This document shows, piece after piece, positions 1 to 9,122 of a stretch of 64,000 bases of DNA. The notes under the pieces were generated by a model, which was not told the DNA's origin, made no database searches, and was given only the letters and a program-made list of their open reading frames with translations. How positions within the stretch are numbered: position 1 is the first letter of the stretch; every line of letters starts with the position of its first letter. The position numbers were made by a program, and so were the translations under genes. This DNA comes from Methylobacterium sp. 17Sr1-1 (lineage in GTDB: Bacteria > Pseudomonadota > Alphaproteobacteria > Rhizobiales > Beijerinckiaceae): contig NZ_CP029552.1 in the NCBI RefSeq assembly GCF_003173775.1, positions 5,335,001 through 5,399,000 on the forward strand, in the 5' to 3' direction.

Positions 1-28
1 CGCATCCTGGCACGGAACTCCCAAGACC

Positions 29-1036
29 ATGACGAACCCTGAGACGGGATTACGGGTGCAACCCGTGATCGACGCGCCAAACTGGGACGAAGCGGTATGG
101 GCGCAGCCGCGCGGCACCATCTTCTCCACGACCGGCTGGGGCACCTATAAGACGCGCCGCGGCGCCGGCGTCGAGCGGCTGAGCGTCCTCGACGAGGCCG
201 GCGACCTCCTGGGCCTCGCGCAGGTGCAAAGCCGCCGCCGGGGCCCGGCCCGGCAATTCTACCTCCAGGGCGGGCCGCTCCTCACCGAGAAGGGCGAGCG
301 CCACGGCGAGGCGGTGCTGCGCGCCCTGCTCGCGCACCTCGCCCTCGGGCCGCTGGACCTCCTGGTGATCGATTTCAACCGCGCCGAGAGCCCGGGGGCG
401 GTGCTCGGCCTGCTGGCGACGGGATTCCGACCGGTCGCGAAGGCGAGCCGGCACACCCTGGAGGTCGACCTCACCCGCGGCCTCGACGCGGTGCAGGCCG
501 AGATGGAGCAGCGCTGGCGCAAGGCCCTGCGCAAGGCCGAGCGCAACGCGGCGCTTAACCTCCGCTTCCTCGACGAGCCCGCCGAGCGGCTGAAGGCCTT
601 CGATGCCTTCGCGGCGATGTACGCGGCCCTGAAGACCCGCAAGGGCTTCTCGAACGACTTCGACCCCGCGGCCTACCGCGACCTCGCGGCGAACGACCCG
701 CGCCACGTCATGCTCGAGGTGCGGGAGGGCGACGAGCTGTGCCTGGTGCGCATCGCGCATGTGAGCCGCGACCGCTTCACCGATTTCTTCACCGCCTCGA
801 CCGAGCGGGCCAAGGCGAACGCCGCCGCCTACCTGGCGGTGTGGAGCTTCATCCGCCGCGGCGCGGAGGAGGGCTGCCGGGTGTTCGATTTCGGCGGCAT
901 CGATCCGGCGCACAACCGCGGCGTCTACGACTTCAAGCGCGGGCTCACCCGCAACGTCGCGTCGAGCGGGCCGCTCTGGCTCTACGGCCGCAACCGCCTC
1001 GTCACCGCGGCGGCCGGGGCGGTGCTCGCCCGGTGA
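29..1036 (+). CDS. FemAB/GNAT-like acyltransferase of the polysaccharide cluster
   Basis: A soluble protein of 335 aa with no signal peptide or membrane segment. The second half carries the pattern of FemAB / BioF2-like (double GNAT fold) acyltransferases: a basic helix with QRWRKALRKAERN near residue 165, a KTRKGFSND segment, and an FDFGGIDP turn followed by GVYDFKRGL near the C-terminus. In exopolysaccharide clusters such proteins are usually taken to transfer acyl or aminoacyl groups to cell-surface glycans; the substrate cannot be read from sequence. The ATG at 29 is the first start in the window, so an upstream promoter is not visible. The stop overlaps the GTG of the flippase gene (GTGA at 1033-1036), so the two are translationally coupled. 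The family assignment is fairly secure, the acceptor is unknown. Confidence 0.75.
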   Translation: MTNPETGLRVQPVIDAPNWDEAVWAQPRGTIFSTTGWGTYKTRRGAGVERLSVLDEAGDLLGLAQVQSRRRGPARQFYLQGGPLLTEKGERHGEAVLRALLAHLALGPLDLLVIDFNRAESPGAVLGLLATGFRPVAKASRHTLEVDLTRGLDAVQAEMEQRWRKALRKAERNAALNLRFLDEPAERLKAFDAFAAMYAALKTRKGFSNDFDPAAYRDLAANDPRHVMLEVREGDELCLVRIAHVSRDRFTDFFTASTERAKANAAAYLAVWSFIRRGAEEGCRVFDFGGIDPAHNRGVYDFKRGLTRNVASSGPLWLYGRNRLVTAAAGAVLAR

Positions 1037-2343
1037 GGAGGGTCTCCACGCTCTTCGCCGATCTTCCTGCGCGGCTCTCCAGGCGTCTCGGCGGACCGGC
1101 CCTGCTCTCGCTCCTCGACCAGGGAGCGGTGAGCGGCTTCGGCTTCGTCGCCGGGATCGCGGCGGCCCGCCTGATCGACATGGAGGGGTTCGGGCGCTTC
1201 GCCCTCGTGCTCATCGTGGCGGGCTTCGCGCAGGGGCTGCACAACGCGCTCGTCACCGCGCCGCTGATGACGCTCGCCGGCTCGGTGCGCGACCCGGCCC
1301 GCTACGCCGCGGCCGTCGGCGCCGGTGCCCTGGTGCTGGCGGCTGCCCTGGCCCTCGGGGTCGCGGGGGCGCTCGCCCTGTATTTCGCCGCCCGCGGCGA
1401 GGCGGTCCCGGTCGATCTCGTCACCGCGGCCGGCGCGCTGACCCTGGCGCAGAACCTCCAGCTGACGGCCCGCCGCCTGCTCTTCGCCTATGGCGGGGGG
1501 CTGAAGGCGCTCGCCATGGACCTCGCCCGGGCGGCGTCGTTCCCGCTCGCGGTCGCGGGGCTCTGGGCGGCCGGCGTGCCCCTCGACGCGGCGCGGCTCG
1601 TCGAATTGCTGGCGCTGACGGCCGTCCTGACCACGCTGCCGACGCTCCTCGGCCGGGCCGCCGATCCCGGGCGCCGGCGCCTCGCCACCGCCACCCTGCG
1701 CCACTGGCAGATGGCGCGCTGGCTCCTGCCGGTCGTGCTCGTCACCTTCGGGCAGGAGCAGCTGGTCTGGATCCTTGCCGGCGGCGTCCTCGGCGACGAG
1801 GCCCTGGGCGGCCTGCGGGCGGCGCAGTACCTCGTCGGCCTCGTGCTCCTGACGCTCGCCGCGACCGAGAACGTGGTGCCGACGGGCGCCGGTCGGGCCT
1901 ACGACACCGGCGGCGAGGCGGCGCTCCGGGCCTATCTCCTCGGCGTCACCCGCCGCCTCGGAATCCCGGTCTTGTGCCTCCTCGCCCTCGTCGCCGTGCC
2001 GGCGGAGCTCTGGCTCGGCCTCGTCTTCGGCGAGGCTTACGCGCCCTACGCGCCGGCCCTGCGCTGGCTGGCGCTCGGCGTCGTGTTCATCTTCCTGCGG
2101 GACATGGCGGCGCAGATCTTCCGGGCGCGGCGGCGCACCGACGTGATCTTCCGGGCCTTCGCGATCAGCCTCGTGGTGTCGCTCGCGCTGATCCAGCCGC
2201 TCTTGACCCGCTACGGCGCGACGGGAGCGGCCGCCGCGGTGTCGCTCGCCCACGGTGCCTCGCTCCTCGCCCTCCTGGCGGCCCTCGGCCGCGCCCCGGT
2301 CCCGAAAGCCCCGACCACACCGGCGGAGAGCCCGCGATGCTGA
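1033..2343 (+). CDS. Polysaccharide flippase (Wzx/MATE-like membrane protein)
   Basis: An integral membrane protein of about 436 aa with a run of some twelve hydrophobic segments, beginning with a helix around LLDQGAVSGFGFVAGIAAARLI, typical of Wzx-type lipid-linked oligosaccharide flippases of the MOP superfamily. It would move undecaprenyl-linked repeat units across the inner membrane for assembly outside. The start is a GTG at 1033 inside the GTGA overlap with the preceding acyltransferase gene; the frame is open further upstream but that part only shadows the neighbour. The stop overlaps the ATG of the next gene by 7 nt, so genes 1-3 form one tightly coupled transcript. The specific glycan is unknown. 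Confidence 0.8.
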   Translation: MRRVSTLFADLPARLSRRLGGPALLSLLDQGAVSGFGFVAGIAAARLIDMEGFGRFALVLIVAGFAQGLHNALVTAPLMTLAGSVRDPARYAAAVGAGALVLAAALALGVAGALALYFAARGEAVPVDLVTAAGALTLAQNLQLTARRLLFAYGGGLKALAMDLARAASFPLAVAGLWAAGVPLDAARLVELLALTAVLTTLPTLLGRAADPGRRRLATATLRHWQMARWLLPVVLVTFGQEQLVWILAGGVLGDEALGGLRAAQYLVGLVLLTLAATENVVPTGAGRAYDTGGEAALRAYLLGVTRRLGIPVLCLLALVAVPAELWLGLVFGEAYAPYAPALRWLALGVVFIFLRDMAAQIFRARRRTDVIFRAFAISLVVSLALIQPLLTRYGATGAAAAVSLAHGASLLALLAALGRAPVPKAPTTPAESPRC

Positions 2344-3707
2344 ACGCCCTCATCGCCGTCGGGGCCGCGACCTGGTTCACGGTCGCCTACCCGGTCCTGC
2401 GCCGCCGCCTCGAGACGCATCCGCCCTCCGGCGGCGCCCCCCTGTTCTGGCCGCTCGCCCTCCTGGTGGTGTTCGCCTTCATGCCGCTCGTCTTCACGGT
2501 GCCGCGCGAGGACGGCAACGCCGTGCTGGAGCAGGGGCTGACCGCCTCGAACGTCGTCACCATCGTGCTCACCGGGCTGACCGCCTTCTACCTCGTCGTG
2601 AAGGTGGCCGCCGACCGGCGCGTCCTGCTCCTGCCCTTCGCGATGCCCTACCTGCCGTTCACCATGATGATCGGCGTGAACGGGGTGAGCGCCGCCTGGT
2701 CGATCGTGCCGACCTACACGCTCTACCGCACCGCGGAGCTGGCGGTGTTCACGCTCGCCTGCATCCTGATCTTCGACCGGCCCGACATCCGGCGGCGGCT
2801 CGCCGACATCCTCGCCATCGTGACGCTGGCCTGGCTCGTCGCGGTGACGCCGGAGATCCTGCAGAGCCTGGCCTCGGGCATCGTGTTCTCCTCGGCCAAG
2901 AACAACATGATGCCGCTCGTCTGCGCGCTCCTCGGCTTCGCGGTCGCGTTCGGGCCGCCGAACCGGCGGCGGGGCCGCTACCTGGTGCTGGCGGCGGCGG
3001 GCTTCGTCATCGCGGGCTCGGCCGCCTCGACGGGGGCGCTGATCGCCGTCGGGCCGGGGCTGATGATCGCCTCGCGGCGCCCCGGCTTGCGCGTCGCCGG
3101 CATCGTCCTGGCGCTGGTCTCGCTGGTGCTGTTCCTGTTCCTGATGGTCGGCCTGTCGAGCTTTCCGGCACTCCTCGACCTCCTCTCGGTCGTCCTCCAG
3201 AAGCCCAAGGTCGAGCTCGCCAACGCCACCGGCCGCGGCCAGTTCTGGCCGACCTTCATCGCGGCGACGCAGGACCACCTGCTCGGCTCCGGCTTCTCGG
3301 CCGCCGACCGCTTCGTGCAGCTGCTGATCCCGACCACGGGCCTCGCCGACGAGCTCGGCCGCGACGCGGTGTTCATCACGAGCTCGCACAACATGTTCCT
3401 GAGCGCCTGGGCCGGCACCGGGATCGTCGGCCTGTGCTTCGCGGTCCTGACGCTCGTCGAGCCGGTCCGCTTCGCCGCCCGCGCCGACCGCGGCACCCGC
3501 CGCCTCGTCGCCTGCCTGATCCTGATGCTCGCCCTCAACGGAATGACGACCCCGGGGCTGTTCCAGGACTGGAACGTCAACGTGCTCGCCTACGTCGCGG
3601 TGCTGGCCTGCGCCCGGGCGGCGCGGCGCGAGGCCGAGGCGCCGGAGATCGCCGGCCCCGCCGTCGTGTCCCTGCGCGAGACGGACCGGGTCTGGCCCGC
3701 CGCTTGA
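2337..3707 (+). CDS. O-antigen ligase/polymerase-like membrane protein (Wzy/WaaL type)
   Basis: A polytopic membrane protein of about 456 aa with ten or more hydrophobic helices and a long periplasmic loop (about residues 280-380) with the SSHNMFLSAWAGTGIVGL pattern. The H-N near the start of a late helix preceded by that loop is characteristic of the O-antigen ligase / Wzy polymerase family (Wzy_C). It should polymerise or ligate lipid-linked polysaccharide units at the outer face of the inner membrane. ATG at 2337 overlaps the flippase stop by 7 nt, supporting coupling. Ligase and polymerase cannot be separated from sequence; in a cluster with flippase and co-polymerase, polymerase is the likelier role. 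Confidence 0.75.
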   Translation: MLNALIAVGAATWFTVAYPVLRRRLETHPPSGGAPLFWPLALLVVFAFMPLVFTVPREDGNAVLEQGLTASNVVTIVLTGLTAFYLVVKVAADRRVLLLPFAMPYLPFTMMIGVNGVSAAWSIVPTYTLYRTAELAVFTLACILIFDRPDIRRRLADILAIVTLAWLVAVTPEILQSLASGIVFSSAKNNMMPLVCALLGFAVAFGPPNRRRGRYLVLAAAGFVIAGSAASTGALIAVGPGLMIASRRPGLRVAGIVLALVSLVLFLFLMVGLSSFPALLDLLSVVLQKPKVELANATGRGQFWPTFIAATQDHLLGSGFSAADRFVQLLIPTTGLADELGRDAVFITSSHNMFLSAWAGTGIVGLCFAVLTLVEPVRFAARADRGTRRLVACLILMLALNGMTTPGLFQDWNVNVLAYVAVLACARAARREAEAPEIAGPAVVSLRETDRVWPAA

Positions 3708-3804
3708 AGCGTCATCGGCACAAGGGCTGAATTCCCGACCGATCGTCCCGGAACGGAACAGATCCGACCTACCACGAGATCCTTCGGGGAGCCTTGGGCG
3801 TATC

Positions 3805-5940
3805 ATGACCATGGTCGAGAATGTCCGGACCGGGCTGCTCGTCGGCGCGGCCCCGCGGGGGGAGGAGGGGCGGGAGCCCTGGTTCCTCGACCCGCGGGAG
3901 ATCCTGCGCACCGTGCGCCTGCGCTGGCTCACGGTGCTGCTGCCGGTCGCGCTGTGCCTCGCGCTGGCTGCCGCCTGGACGCACCTGAACCCGCCGCAAT
4001 ACGCCGCCTCGACACAGATCCTGATCGATCCGCGCGGGCTGCAGGTGGTCAAGGACGGGCTGACCCCGCCGGACCAGGCGAGCGACGCCAGCCTCCTCCT
4101 CGTCGACAGCCAGCTCCGGGTGCTCACCTCCGACGACGTGCTCGGCCGCGCCGTCGACCGGTTCGACCTCGTCCGCGACCCCGAGTTCCAGGGCCGCGAG
4201 ACCCTGCTCGGCGCGATCAAGGGCCTGATCGCGCGGTTCACCGGCCGGACCGAGCCGCCGGCCGAGCCCCGGCTGACGGCGCTGCGAATCCTGCGCGACC
4301 GGGTCGGCGCCCGGCGCCTGGAGCGCAGCTTCGTGCTGGAGCTCGGCGTCACCTCCGAGGACCGCGAGAAGGCGGCGCGGCTCGCCCGCGGCATCGCCGA
4401 GACCTATCTGGCCCGCGACGCGGCGACCCGCTCCGACACCACCCGCCGGGCCGGCGAAGCGATCGAGGGGCGGCTCGCCGAGCTGCGCGAGGCCCTGCGC
4501 CAGGCCGAGGACAAGGCTCAAGGATTCCGGACGAAGCGCGGCCTCGTCGGCACCCGCACGCAGCTGGTGAGCGAGCAGCAGCTGACCCAGCTCAGCGAGC
4601 AGCTCGGCGCCGCCCGGGCCAGGGCCCTTGAGGCCGGCGCCCGCCTGCGCCAGGTCGAGGCCGTGCTCGCCGGCGGGCGCTCCGAGGCGGTCAACGAGAT
4701 CGTCCAGAACCCGACCATCTCGGCCCTGCGCGGGCAGCTCGCCGGCGTCGAACGCCTGCGCGCCGACGCCGAGGAGACCTTGGGGAAACGCCATCCGAGC
4801 TACATGGCGGCCGTGGTGCAGGAGAAGGCCCTGCGCGCGGCGATCGAGGCCGAGATCCGCCGCATCGCCGCGGCGAGCCGCAACGACTTCGAGGCCGCCC
4901 AGGCGAGCGCCCGGGTCCTCGCCACGACCCTGGAGCGGCGCAAGGCCGAGGCCTCGAAGGTCGGCGACGACTTCGTGCAGCTGCGCGAGCTGGAGCGCCA
5001 GGTCGAGGCGAGCCGGGCGGTCTACGAGGCCTTCCTGGTCCGGGCCCGGGAGCTGCAGGAGCAGCAGCGCCTCGACACCTCGGCCTCGCGGATCATCTCG
5101 CCGGCCTCGCCGCCGGAGAAGCGCATCGGCCCGCCGACGCCGGTGGTGTTCGTCGCCGCCCTCGTCGCCGGGCTCGGCCTCGGCCTCGTCGGCAGCCTCG
5201 GGCTCGAGCTGCTGGCCGGCCGCGTCCGCTCGCGCCGGCGCCTCGAGGGCCATCTCGGCCGCACCGGCCTCGACGCCCTGCCGCGGGCGCCCCGCGCGGC
5301 CGCCAGGCCCGCCGCCCTGCGGGCCGATTTCGGCAGCGCCGATTTCAATAGCACTTGCGGCGACGGCCCCTACGAGGTGGCGCTGGCGCGCCTGCGCCAC
5401 CGCCTCGCCGCCGCCGAGCCGGGCGCGAAGCCCCTCGTCGTCCTCGTCACCGCGGGCGACGACCGGGCCGGCAAGTCGCTGCTCGCCCGCTCCCTCGCCC
5501 TCTCGGCGCTGGCCGACCGCGAGCGGGTGGTCCTGGTCGATGCCGATCCGAAGGGGCTGCTCACCCGCGACCTCGGCGCCGCGGCGCCCCGGGACCTCGC
5601 CGGCCTGTTGCGCGCCCGCGCCCCCCTGGGCGACGCCCTCGTGACCCTGCCCTCGGGCCTCCGGGTGCTGCCGCGCCCGTCCGACCTGCCGCGGGACCTC
5701 GCCGGGCCCCTCGCCGAGGCGCTCCTGCGCAGCGACGCCGACCTCGTCGTCGTCGATCTCGGCCTCGTCGGCGGCGACGTGGTGACCGAGCGCCTGATCG
5801 CCGAGGAGCGCATCCCGGTCCTGCTCCTCGCCGTCAGCGCCCGCCGCGGCCGCCTCGCCGCGGTCGACCGGGCGCTCAAGGCGATCGGGGCGAACCGCCG
5901 GCCGCGGGTGGTCGTGACGGATGCGGGCCTGCGGGAATAG
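3805..5940 (+). CDS. Wzz/GumC-type polysaccharide co-polymerase fused to a tyrosine-kinase-like ATPase
   Basis: 711 aa. A first membrane helix lies at about residues 41-58, then a long periplasmic region with extended coiled coil (about 210-430), a second helix at about 447-470, and a cytoplasmic P-loop domain. The ATPase part shows Walker A GDDRAGKS (about 551-558), Walker A' VDADPKG (about 578-584) and Walker B DLVVVDLG (about 645). This is the architecture of chain-length determinant proteins fused to bacterial tyrosine kinase (BY-kinase), which set polymer length with the Wzy polymerase. The C-terminus ends in VVVTDAGLRE with no tyrosine cluster, so classical autophosphorylation there is missing. 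The 97-nt gap to the upstream gene suggests its own translation signal but the same operon. Confidence 0.85.
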   Translation: MTMVENVRTGLLVGAAPRGEEGREPWFLDPREILRTVRLRWLTVLLPVALCLALAAAWTHLNPPQYAASTQILIDPRGLQVVKDGLTPPDQASDASLLLVDSQLRVLTSDDVLGRAVDRFDLVRDPEFQGRETLLGAIKGLIARFTGRTEPPAEPRLTALRILRDRVGARRLERSFVLELGVTSEDREKAARLARGIAETYLARDAATRSDTTRRAGEAIEGRLAELREALRQAEDKAQGFRTKRGLVGTRTQLVSEQQLTQLSEQLGAARARALEAGARLRQVEAVLAGGRSEAVNEIVQNPTISALRGQLAGVERLRADAEETLGKRHPSYMAAVVQEKALRAAIEAEIRRIAAASRNDFEAAQASARVLATTLERRKAEASKVGDDFVQLRELERQVEASRAVYEAFLVRARELQEQQRLDTSASRIISPASPPEKRIGPPTPVVFVAALVAGLGLGLVGSLGLELLAGRVRSRRRLEGHLGRTGLDALPRAPRAAARPAALRADFGSADFNSTCGDGPYEVALARLRHRLAAAEPGAKPLVVLVTAGDDRAGKSLLARSLALSALADRERVVLVDADPKGLLTRDLGAAAPRDLAGLLRARAPLGDALVTLPSGLRVLPRPSDLPRDLAGPLAEALLRSDADLVVVDLGLVGGDVVTERLIAEERIPVLLLAVSARRGRLAAVDRALKAIGANRRPRVVVTDAGLRE

Positions 5941-5974
5941 GGGGGGGGCGGTCCGGGGAAAGCGAAGGGCGCGG

Positions 5975-6250
5975 AACTTCCCCTCTCCCCGCGGGCGGGG
6001 AGAGGGCTGCGTCCCCGTTCAGGGGATGCAGCAAGCGGAGGCGCAGCCGGAGCGAGGGTGAGGGGGTCTTTCCGGATGAGACTCCTCCAGCACCACCCCC
6101 TCACCCTCGCGGCGAACCTACGGTTCGCTGCTCCCTGAGCCCCTTTGGAGCTCAGGCCTCTCCCCGTAACGAAGTCGGGCTTGCCCGACTTCGTCCCTCG
6201 CTTGCAGATCCCGGGCAAGCCCGGGATCTGTCGGGGAGAGGGGAACCCCG
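5975..6250. repeat. Composite palindromic intergenic repeat, copy 1
   Basis: The 428-nt gap between the co-polymerase and beta-helix genes holds nested inverted repeats: CTCTCCCCGCGGGCGGGGAGAG near 5985-6006, then GGTGAGGGGGTCTTTCCGGA, then the complementary CCCCCTCACCCTCGC, then GAAGTCGGGC/GCCCGACTTC and GATCCCGGGC/GCCCGGGATC hairpins, closing with CGGGGAGAGGGG. A second copy with the same order and a partly different interior is at 20021-20226. No reading frame in this stretch looks coding. It may also act as a transcription barrier between the two genes. Confidence 0.75.
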
Positions 6251-6368
6251 CACTACCGTTGTGACCATTATTTCCCCAGACCAGTCCCGCCGCGAGGGGA
6301 CGGGGCGCTTCCTCCCGGGCTTCGAGGCAAGATAGGACCGAACCCGACCGGCCGCGAGAGACCCCACC

Positions 6369-8357
6369 ATGCGGACCCTGCTCCTCCTCGCAGCCCTCTT
6401 CCTCGCCGTGTCACCGGCCGTCGCGACCCCGGTCGAGATCCCGGTCGCGGCCGAGGGCACCCGGCCCCGGCCCGGCGGTACCGCCACCCTCGTCGAGGCT
6501 TTGGCCGAGGCGCGCCGCCAGCGCGCCCGCGACCCCCGCGCGGCGATCGCGATCGCGCTGGCGCCCGGCACGCACCGCCTCGCCGGCCCGGTACGGCTCC
6601 GAGCGCAGGATGGCGGCAGCGCCGGGGCCCCGCTGGTGATCCGCGGTCCCGCCGACGGATCGGCGCGCCTCGTCGGCTCGGTGCGTCTCGCGCCGGTCCC
6701 GCTCGATCCGGCCTTGGCCGCCCGCCTGCCGGCGGCAGCGCGAGGCAAGGTGCGGGCCTACGCCCTGCCTCCCGCCCTGCGGCAGGCGCCGCGGATCCAG
6801 GCGCCGATCGTCCTCAACGGTCCGCCCTCGCCCCCGGCCTTCGAGGTCTTCGACGACGCGGGCGCGATGCATCCGGCGCGCTGGCCGGCGGAGGGATACG
6901 CCAAAGCCGAGGACGGCGATGGATCGGCCTTCACCCTGGCGGACCTGCCGCCGAACGCCCTGCGGGACGAGCCCGACCTGTGGGCCGAGGGGTACTGGCG
7001 CTGGGGCTGGCTGTTCGAGGCGCTGCCGGTGGTGCGGACGGCGCGGCAGGGGAACGGCACCCGCCTCACCCTCGACCGCACGCCCTACGAGGGCATCCGC
7101 GCCGGCGCGCCGATCCGCCTCGTCCACCTGCTGGCCGGCCTCGACCGGCCAGGCACCTGGTGGCGCGACCGCCGGAGCGGGACCCTGCTCGCCTGGCCGC
7201 GGGGCGGCGAGGCGGTCGAGGTGTCGGTCGCCGAGACGCTGCTCGCGATCGAGGGCGCGTCGCACCTGCGGATCGAGTCCCTGCGCCTCGCCATGGCCCG
7301 CGGCGACCTCGTCGGCGTGCGCGGCGGGCGCGACGTGACGATCGCCGACAGCGTGCTCTCCCTCGCCGGCGGGCGCGGGGCGGTGTTCACGGGCGCGGCC
7401 GAGAGCGGGATCCTGCGCTGCAACCTCGCCGGGACCGGCGCCGAGGCGGTAATCCTGACGGGGGGCGACCGCCGCACGCTCACCCCCGGCGGCCTGTTCC
7501 TGCGCGACAGCCGCCTCACGGCCTATGCCCGCCGCGAGCCGACGCAGCACCCGGCGGTCGCCCTCGACGGCGTTGGGGCCGAGGTCGCCGGCAACGTCAT
7601 CCACGACTCGCCGGCCTACGCGGTCCACATCCGCGGCAACGATCACCGCGTGACGGGCAACGAGATCGCGAATTTGCTCGCCGGGGCGACCGACACCGGC
7701 GCGATCTATTCCGGACGCGACTGGACCGCCCGGGGCAGCGTGATCGCCGGCAACTTCCTGCACGACATCCGGGGCGGCCCCGACACCGAGGTGAAGGGCG
7801 TCTACCTCGACGACATGGCGAGCGGCTTCACCGTCACCGGCAACCTGTTCCTGCGGGTCGACCAGCCGGTCTTCCTCGGCGGCGGGCGCGACAATACTGT
7901 CGAGGGCAACGTCTTCGTCGCGTCGAGCCCGGCGGTCCACGTCGATTCCCGCGGGCAGACCTGGGCCAGGGACGCGGTGAGCAACCCGCAATCGGAATTG
8001 CGGGCGGCCTACGCGGCGATGCCGGTGGAATCGCCCGTCTGGCGGGCCCGCTATCCCCGGCTCCCCGGCCTGCTCTACGACCGCCCGGCGGTCGCGACCG
8101 GCAACGTCATCGCCGGCAACCTCCTGGCCTTGAGCGACCCGCCCCGCTTCACCGACGGCGGCCAGGCCGCCGAGCAGGACGTCGCCCGCAATCGCGGTCC
8201 GGCGAAGGCCCGCGTCGATCTGGAGACCCTGGCGCGGACCTCGAGCGACCCGGCGGATTTCGCCGGGCTCGCCGAGGGGACGGGCGTCAGGCTGCCGACG
8301 ATCCCGTCCGCCCGGATGCGCCGGTCGTCGACGGCCGGGGCACCTTTCGGGCATTGA
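6369..8357 (+). CDS. Secreted right-handed parallel beta-helix protein (polysaccharide lyase/epimerase-like)
   Basis: 662 aa with a clear Sec signal peptide (MRTLLLLAALFLAVSPAVA). From about residue 270 to 530 there are repeated short turns of the type GNxIxxxxxxAVxIxGxxxxVxGNxI, the signature of Pbh1 right-handed beta-helix repeats found in polysaccharide lyases, C5-epimerases and pectinases. Next to flippase, polymerase and glycosyltransferase genes it is likely a periplasmic or outer-surface enzyme that modifies, trims or releases the polymer; catalytic residues cannot be assigned. The 3' end overlaps the convergent WecG-type gene by 71 nt (8287-8357), so the last 23 codons are constrained on both strands. 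Confidence 0.75.
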   Translation: MRTLLLLAALFLAVSPAVATPVEIPVAAEGTRPRPGGTATLVEALAEARRQRARDPRAAIAIALAPGTHRLAGPVRLRAQDGGSAGAPLVIRGPADGSARLVGSVRLAPVPLDPALAARLPAAARGKVRAYALPPALRQAPRIQAPIVLNGPPSPPAFEVFDDAGAMHPARWPAEGYAKAEDGDGSAFTLADLPPNALRDEPDLWAEGYWRWGWLFEALPVVRTARQGNGTRLTLDRTPYEGIRAGAPIRLVHLLAGLDRPGTWWRDRRSGTLLAWPRGGEAVEVSVAETLLAIEGASHLRIESLRLAMARGDLVGVRGGRDVTIADSVLSLAGGRGAVFTGAAESGILRCNLAGTGAEAVILTGGDRRTLTPGGLFLRDSRLTAYARREPTQHPAVALDGVGAEVAGNVIHDSPAYAVHIRGNDHRVTGNEIANLLAGATDTGAIYSGRDWTARGSVIAGNFLHDIRGGPDTEVKGVYLDDMASGFTVTGNLFLRVDQPVFLGGGRDNTVEGNVFVASSPAVHVDSRGQTWARDAVSNPQSELRAAYAAMPVESPVWRARYPRLPGLLYDRPAVATGNVIAGNLLALSDPPRFTDGGQAAEQDVARNRGPAKARVDLETLARTSSDPADFAGLAEGTGVRLPTIPSARMRRSSTAGAPFGH

Positions 8358-9117
8358 GGAAATCCCGCGCCGCGATCAGGAGGAAGCGCGGGATCGTGTC
8401 GAGATAGCGCCGCCACAGGCGCCGCGGCTCGCGGGCGAGGCGGTAGGCCCATTCGAGCCCGGCGACCTGGAGCCTACGCGGCGCCCGTGGGATGCGCCCC
8501 GTCGCGACGTCGAAGGCGGCGCCGACTCCCATGGCGATCGTGCCCGGCAGGTGCGGGGCGTGGGCCGCCATGAACAATTCCTGCTTGGGCGTGCCGAGGC
8601 CGACCCAGACGATCTGCGCGCCGGAGGCGCGGATGCGTGCGCGCATCGCCTCTGTCTCTGCGGCGTCGAGCGGGCGGAAGGGCGGCGTCTCGACGCCGGC
8701 GACCTGCAGGCCGGGCACCCGGGCGCGCATCGTCGTGGCGAGCAGGTCCGCGACGCCCTTGTCTCCGCCGAGGAAGTAGTGGCGCCAGCCCTGATCCGCG
8801 CCGGCCCGGCACAGGGCCTCGACCGCTTCGATCCCCGGCACCTGCCGCACCGGGTCGAGGCCGCGCCAGCGGCCGATCCAGCTCAAGGGGCGGCCGTCGG
8901 CGACGACCAGCAGGGCGTCGTGGTGGGCGGCGCGCAAGGCGGCGTCCTTCTGTGCCCGCACCACGCCGTGGGCGTCGCGGAACACCACGAAGGTGCCGGG
9001 CTGCGCCGGCCCTTCGGCCAACCTGCGCCGGACCGCCTCGGCGAGCCCCGCCATGTCGGTGGCCGAGACCGGAACGCCGCCGATCGTGAACGAAGGGACG
9101 AGGGGATCGTGTGCCAC
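8287..9117 (-). CDS. WecG/TagA/CpsF-family glycosyltransferase (GT26)
   Basis: 276 aa. The family motifs are complete: VVADGRPLSW, the YFLGGDKGV turn, GLGTPKQE, GVGAAFD, and the C-terminal GLEWAYRLAREPRRLWRRY. GT26 enzymes transfer a sugar (ManNAc, ManNAcA or similar) to an undecaprenyl-PP-linked acceptor at the inner membrane, early in polysaccharide repeat assembly. The start is a GTG at 9117 giving MAHDPLVP; no in-frame ATG fits the family length, and upstream sequence belongs to the preceding GT4 gene, which ends 5 nt before. The pair is therefore one transcript. Its 3' end overlaps the convergent beta-helix gene. Confidence 0.9.
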   Translation of the reverse strand: MAHDPLVPSFTIGGVPVSATDMAGLAEAVRRRLAEGPAQPGTFVVFRDAHGVVRAQKDAALRAAHHDALLVVADGRPLSWIGRWRGLDPVRQVPGIEAVEALCRAGADQGWRHYFLGGDKGVADLLATTMRARVPGLQVAGVETPPFRPLDAAETEAMRARIRASGAQIVWVGLGTPKQELFMAAHAPHLPGTIAMGVGAAFDVATGRIPRAPRRLQVAGLEWAYRLAREPRRLWRRYLDTIPRFLLIAARDFLNARKVPRPSTTGASGRTGSSAA

Positions 9118-9122
9118 GGTGG

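Noticed and set aside
50..5400. Long open frames antisense to the polysaccharide genes
   Set aside because: Very high GC removes stop codons; these frames have Arg/Pro/His-rich composition, no ribosome binding sites and overlie clear family genes.
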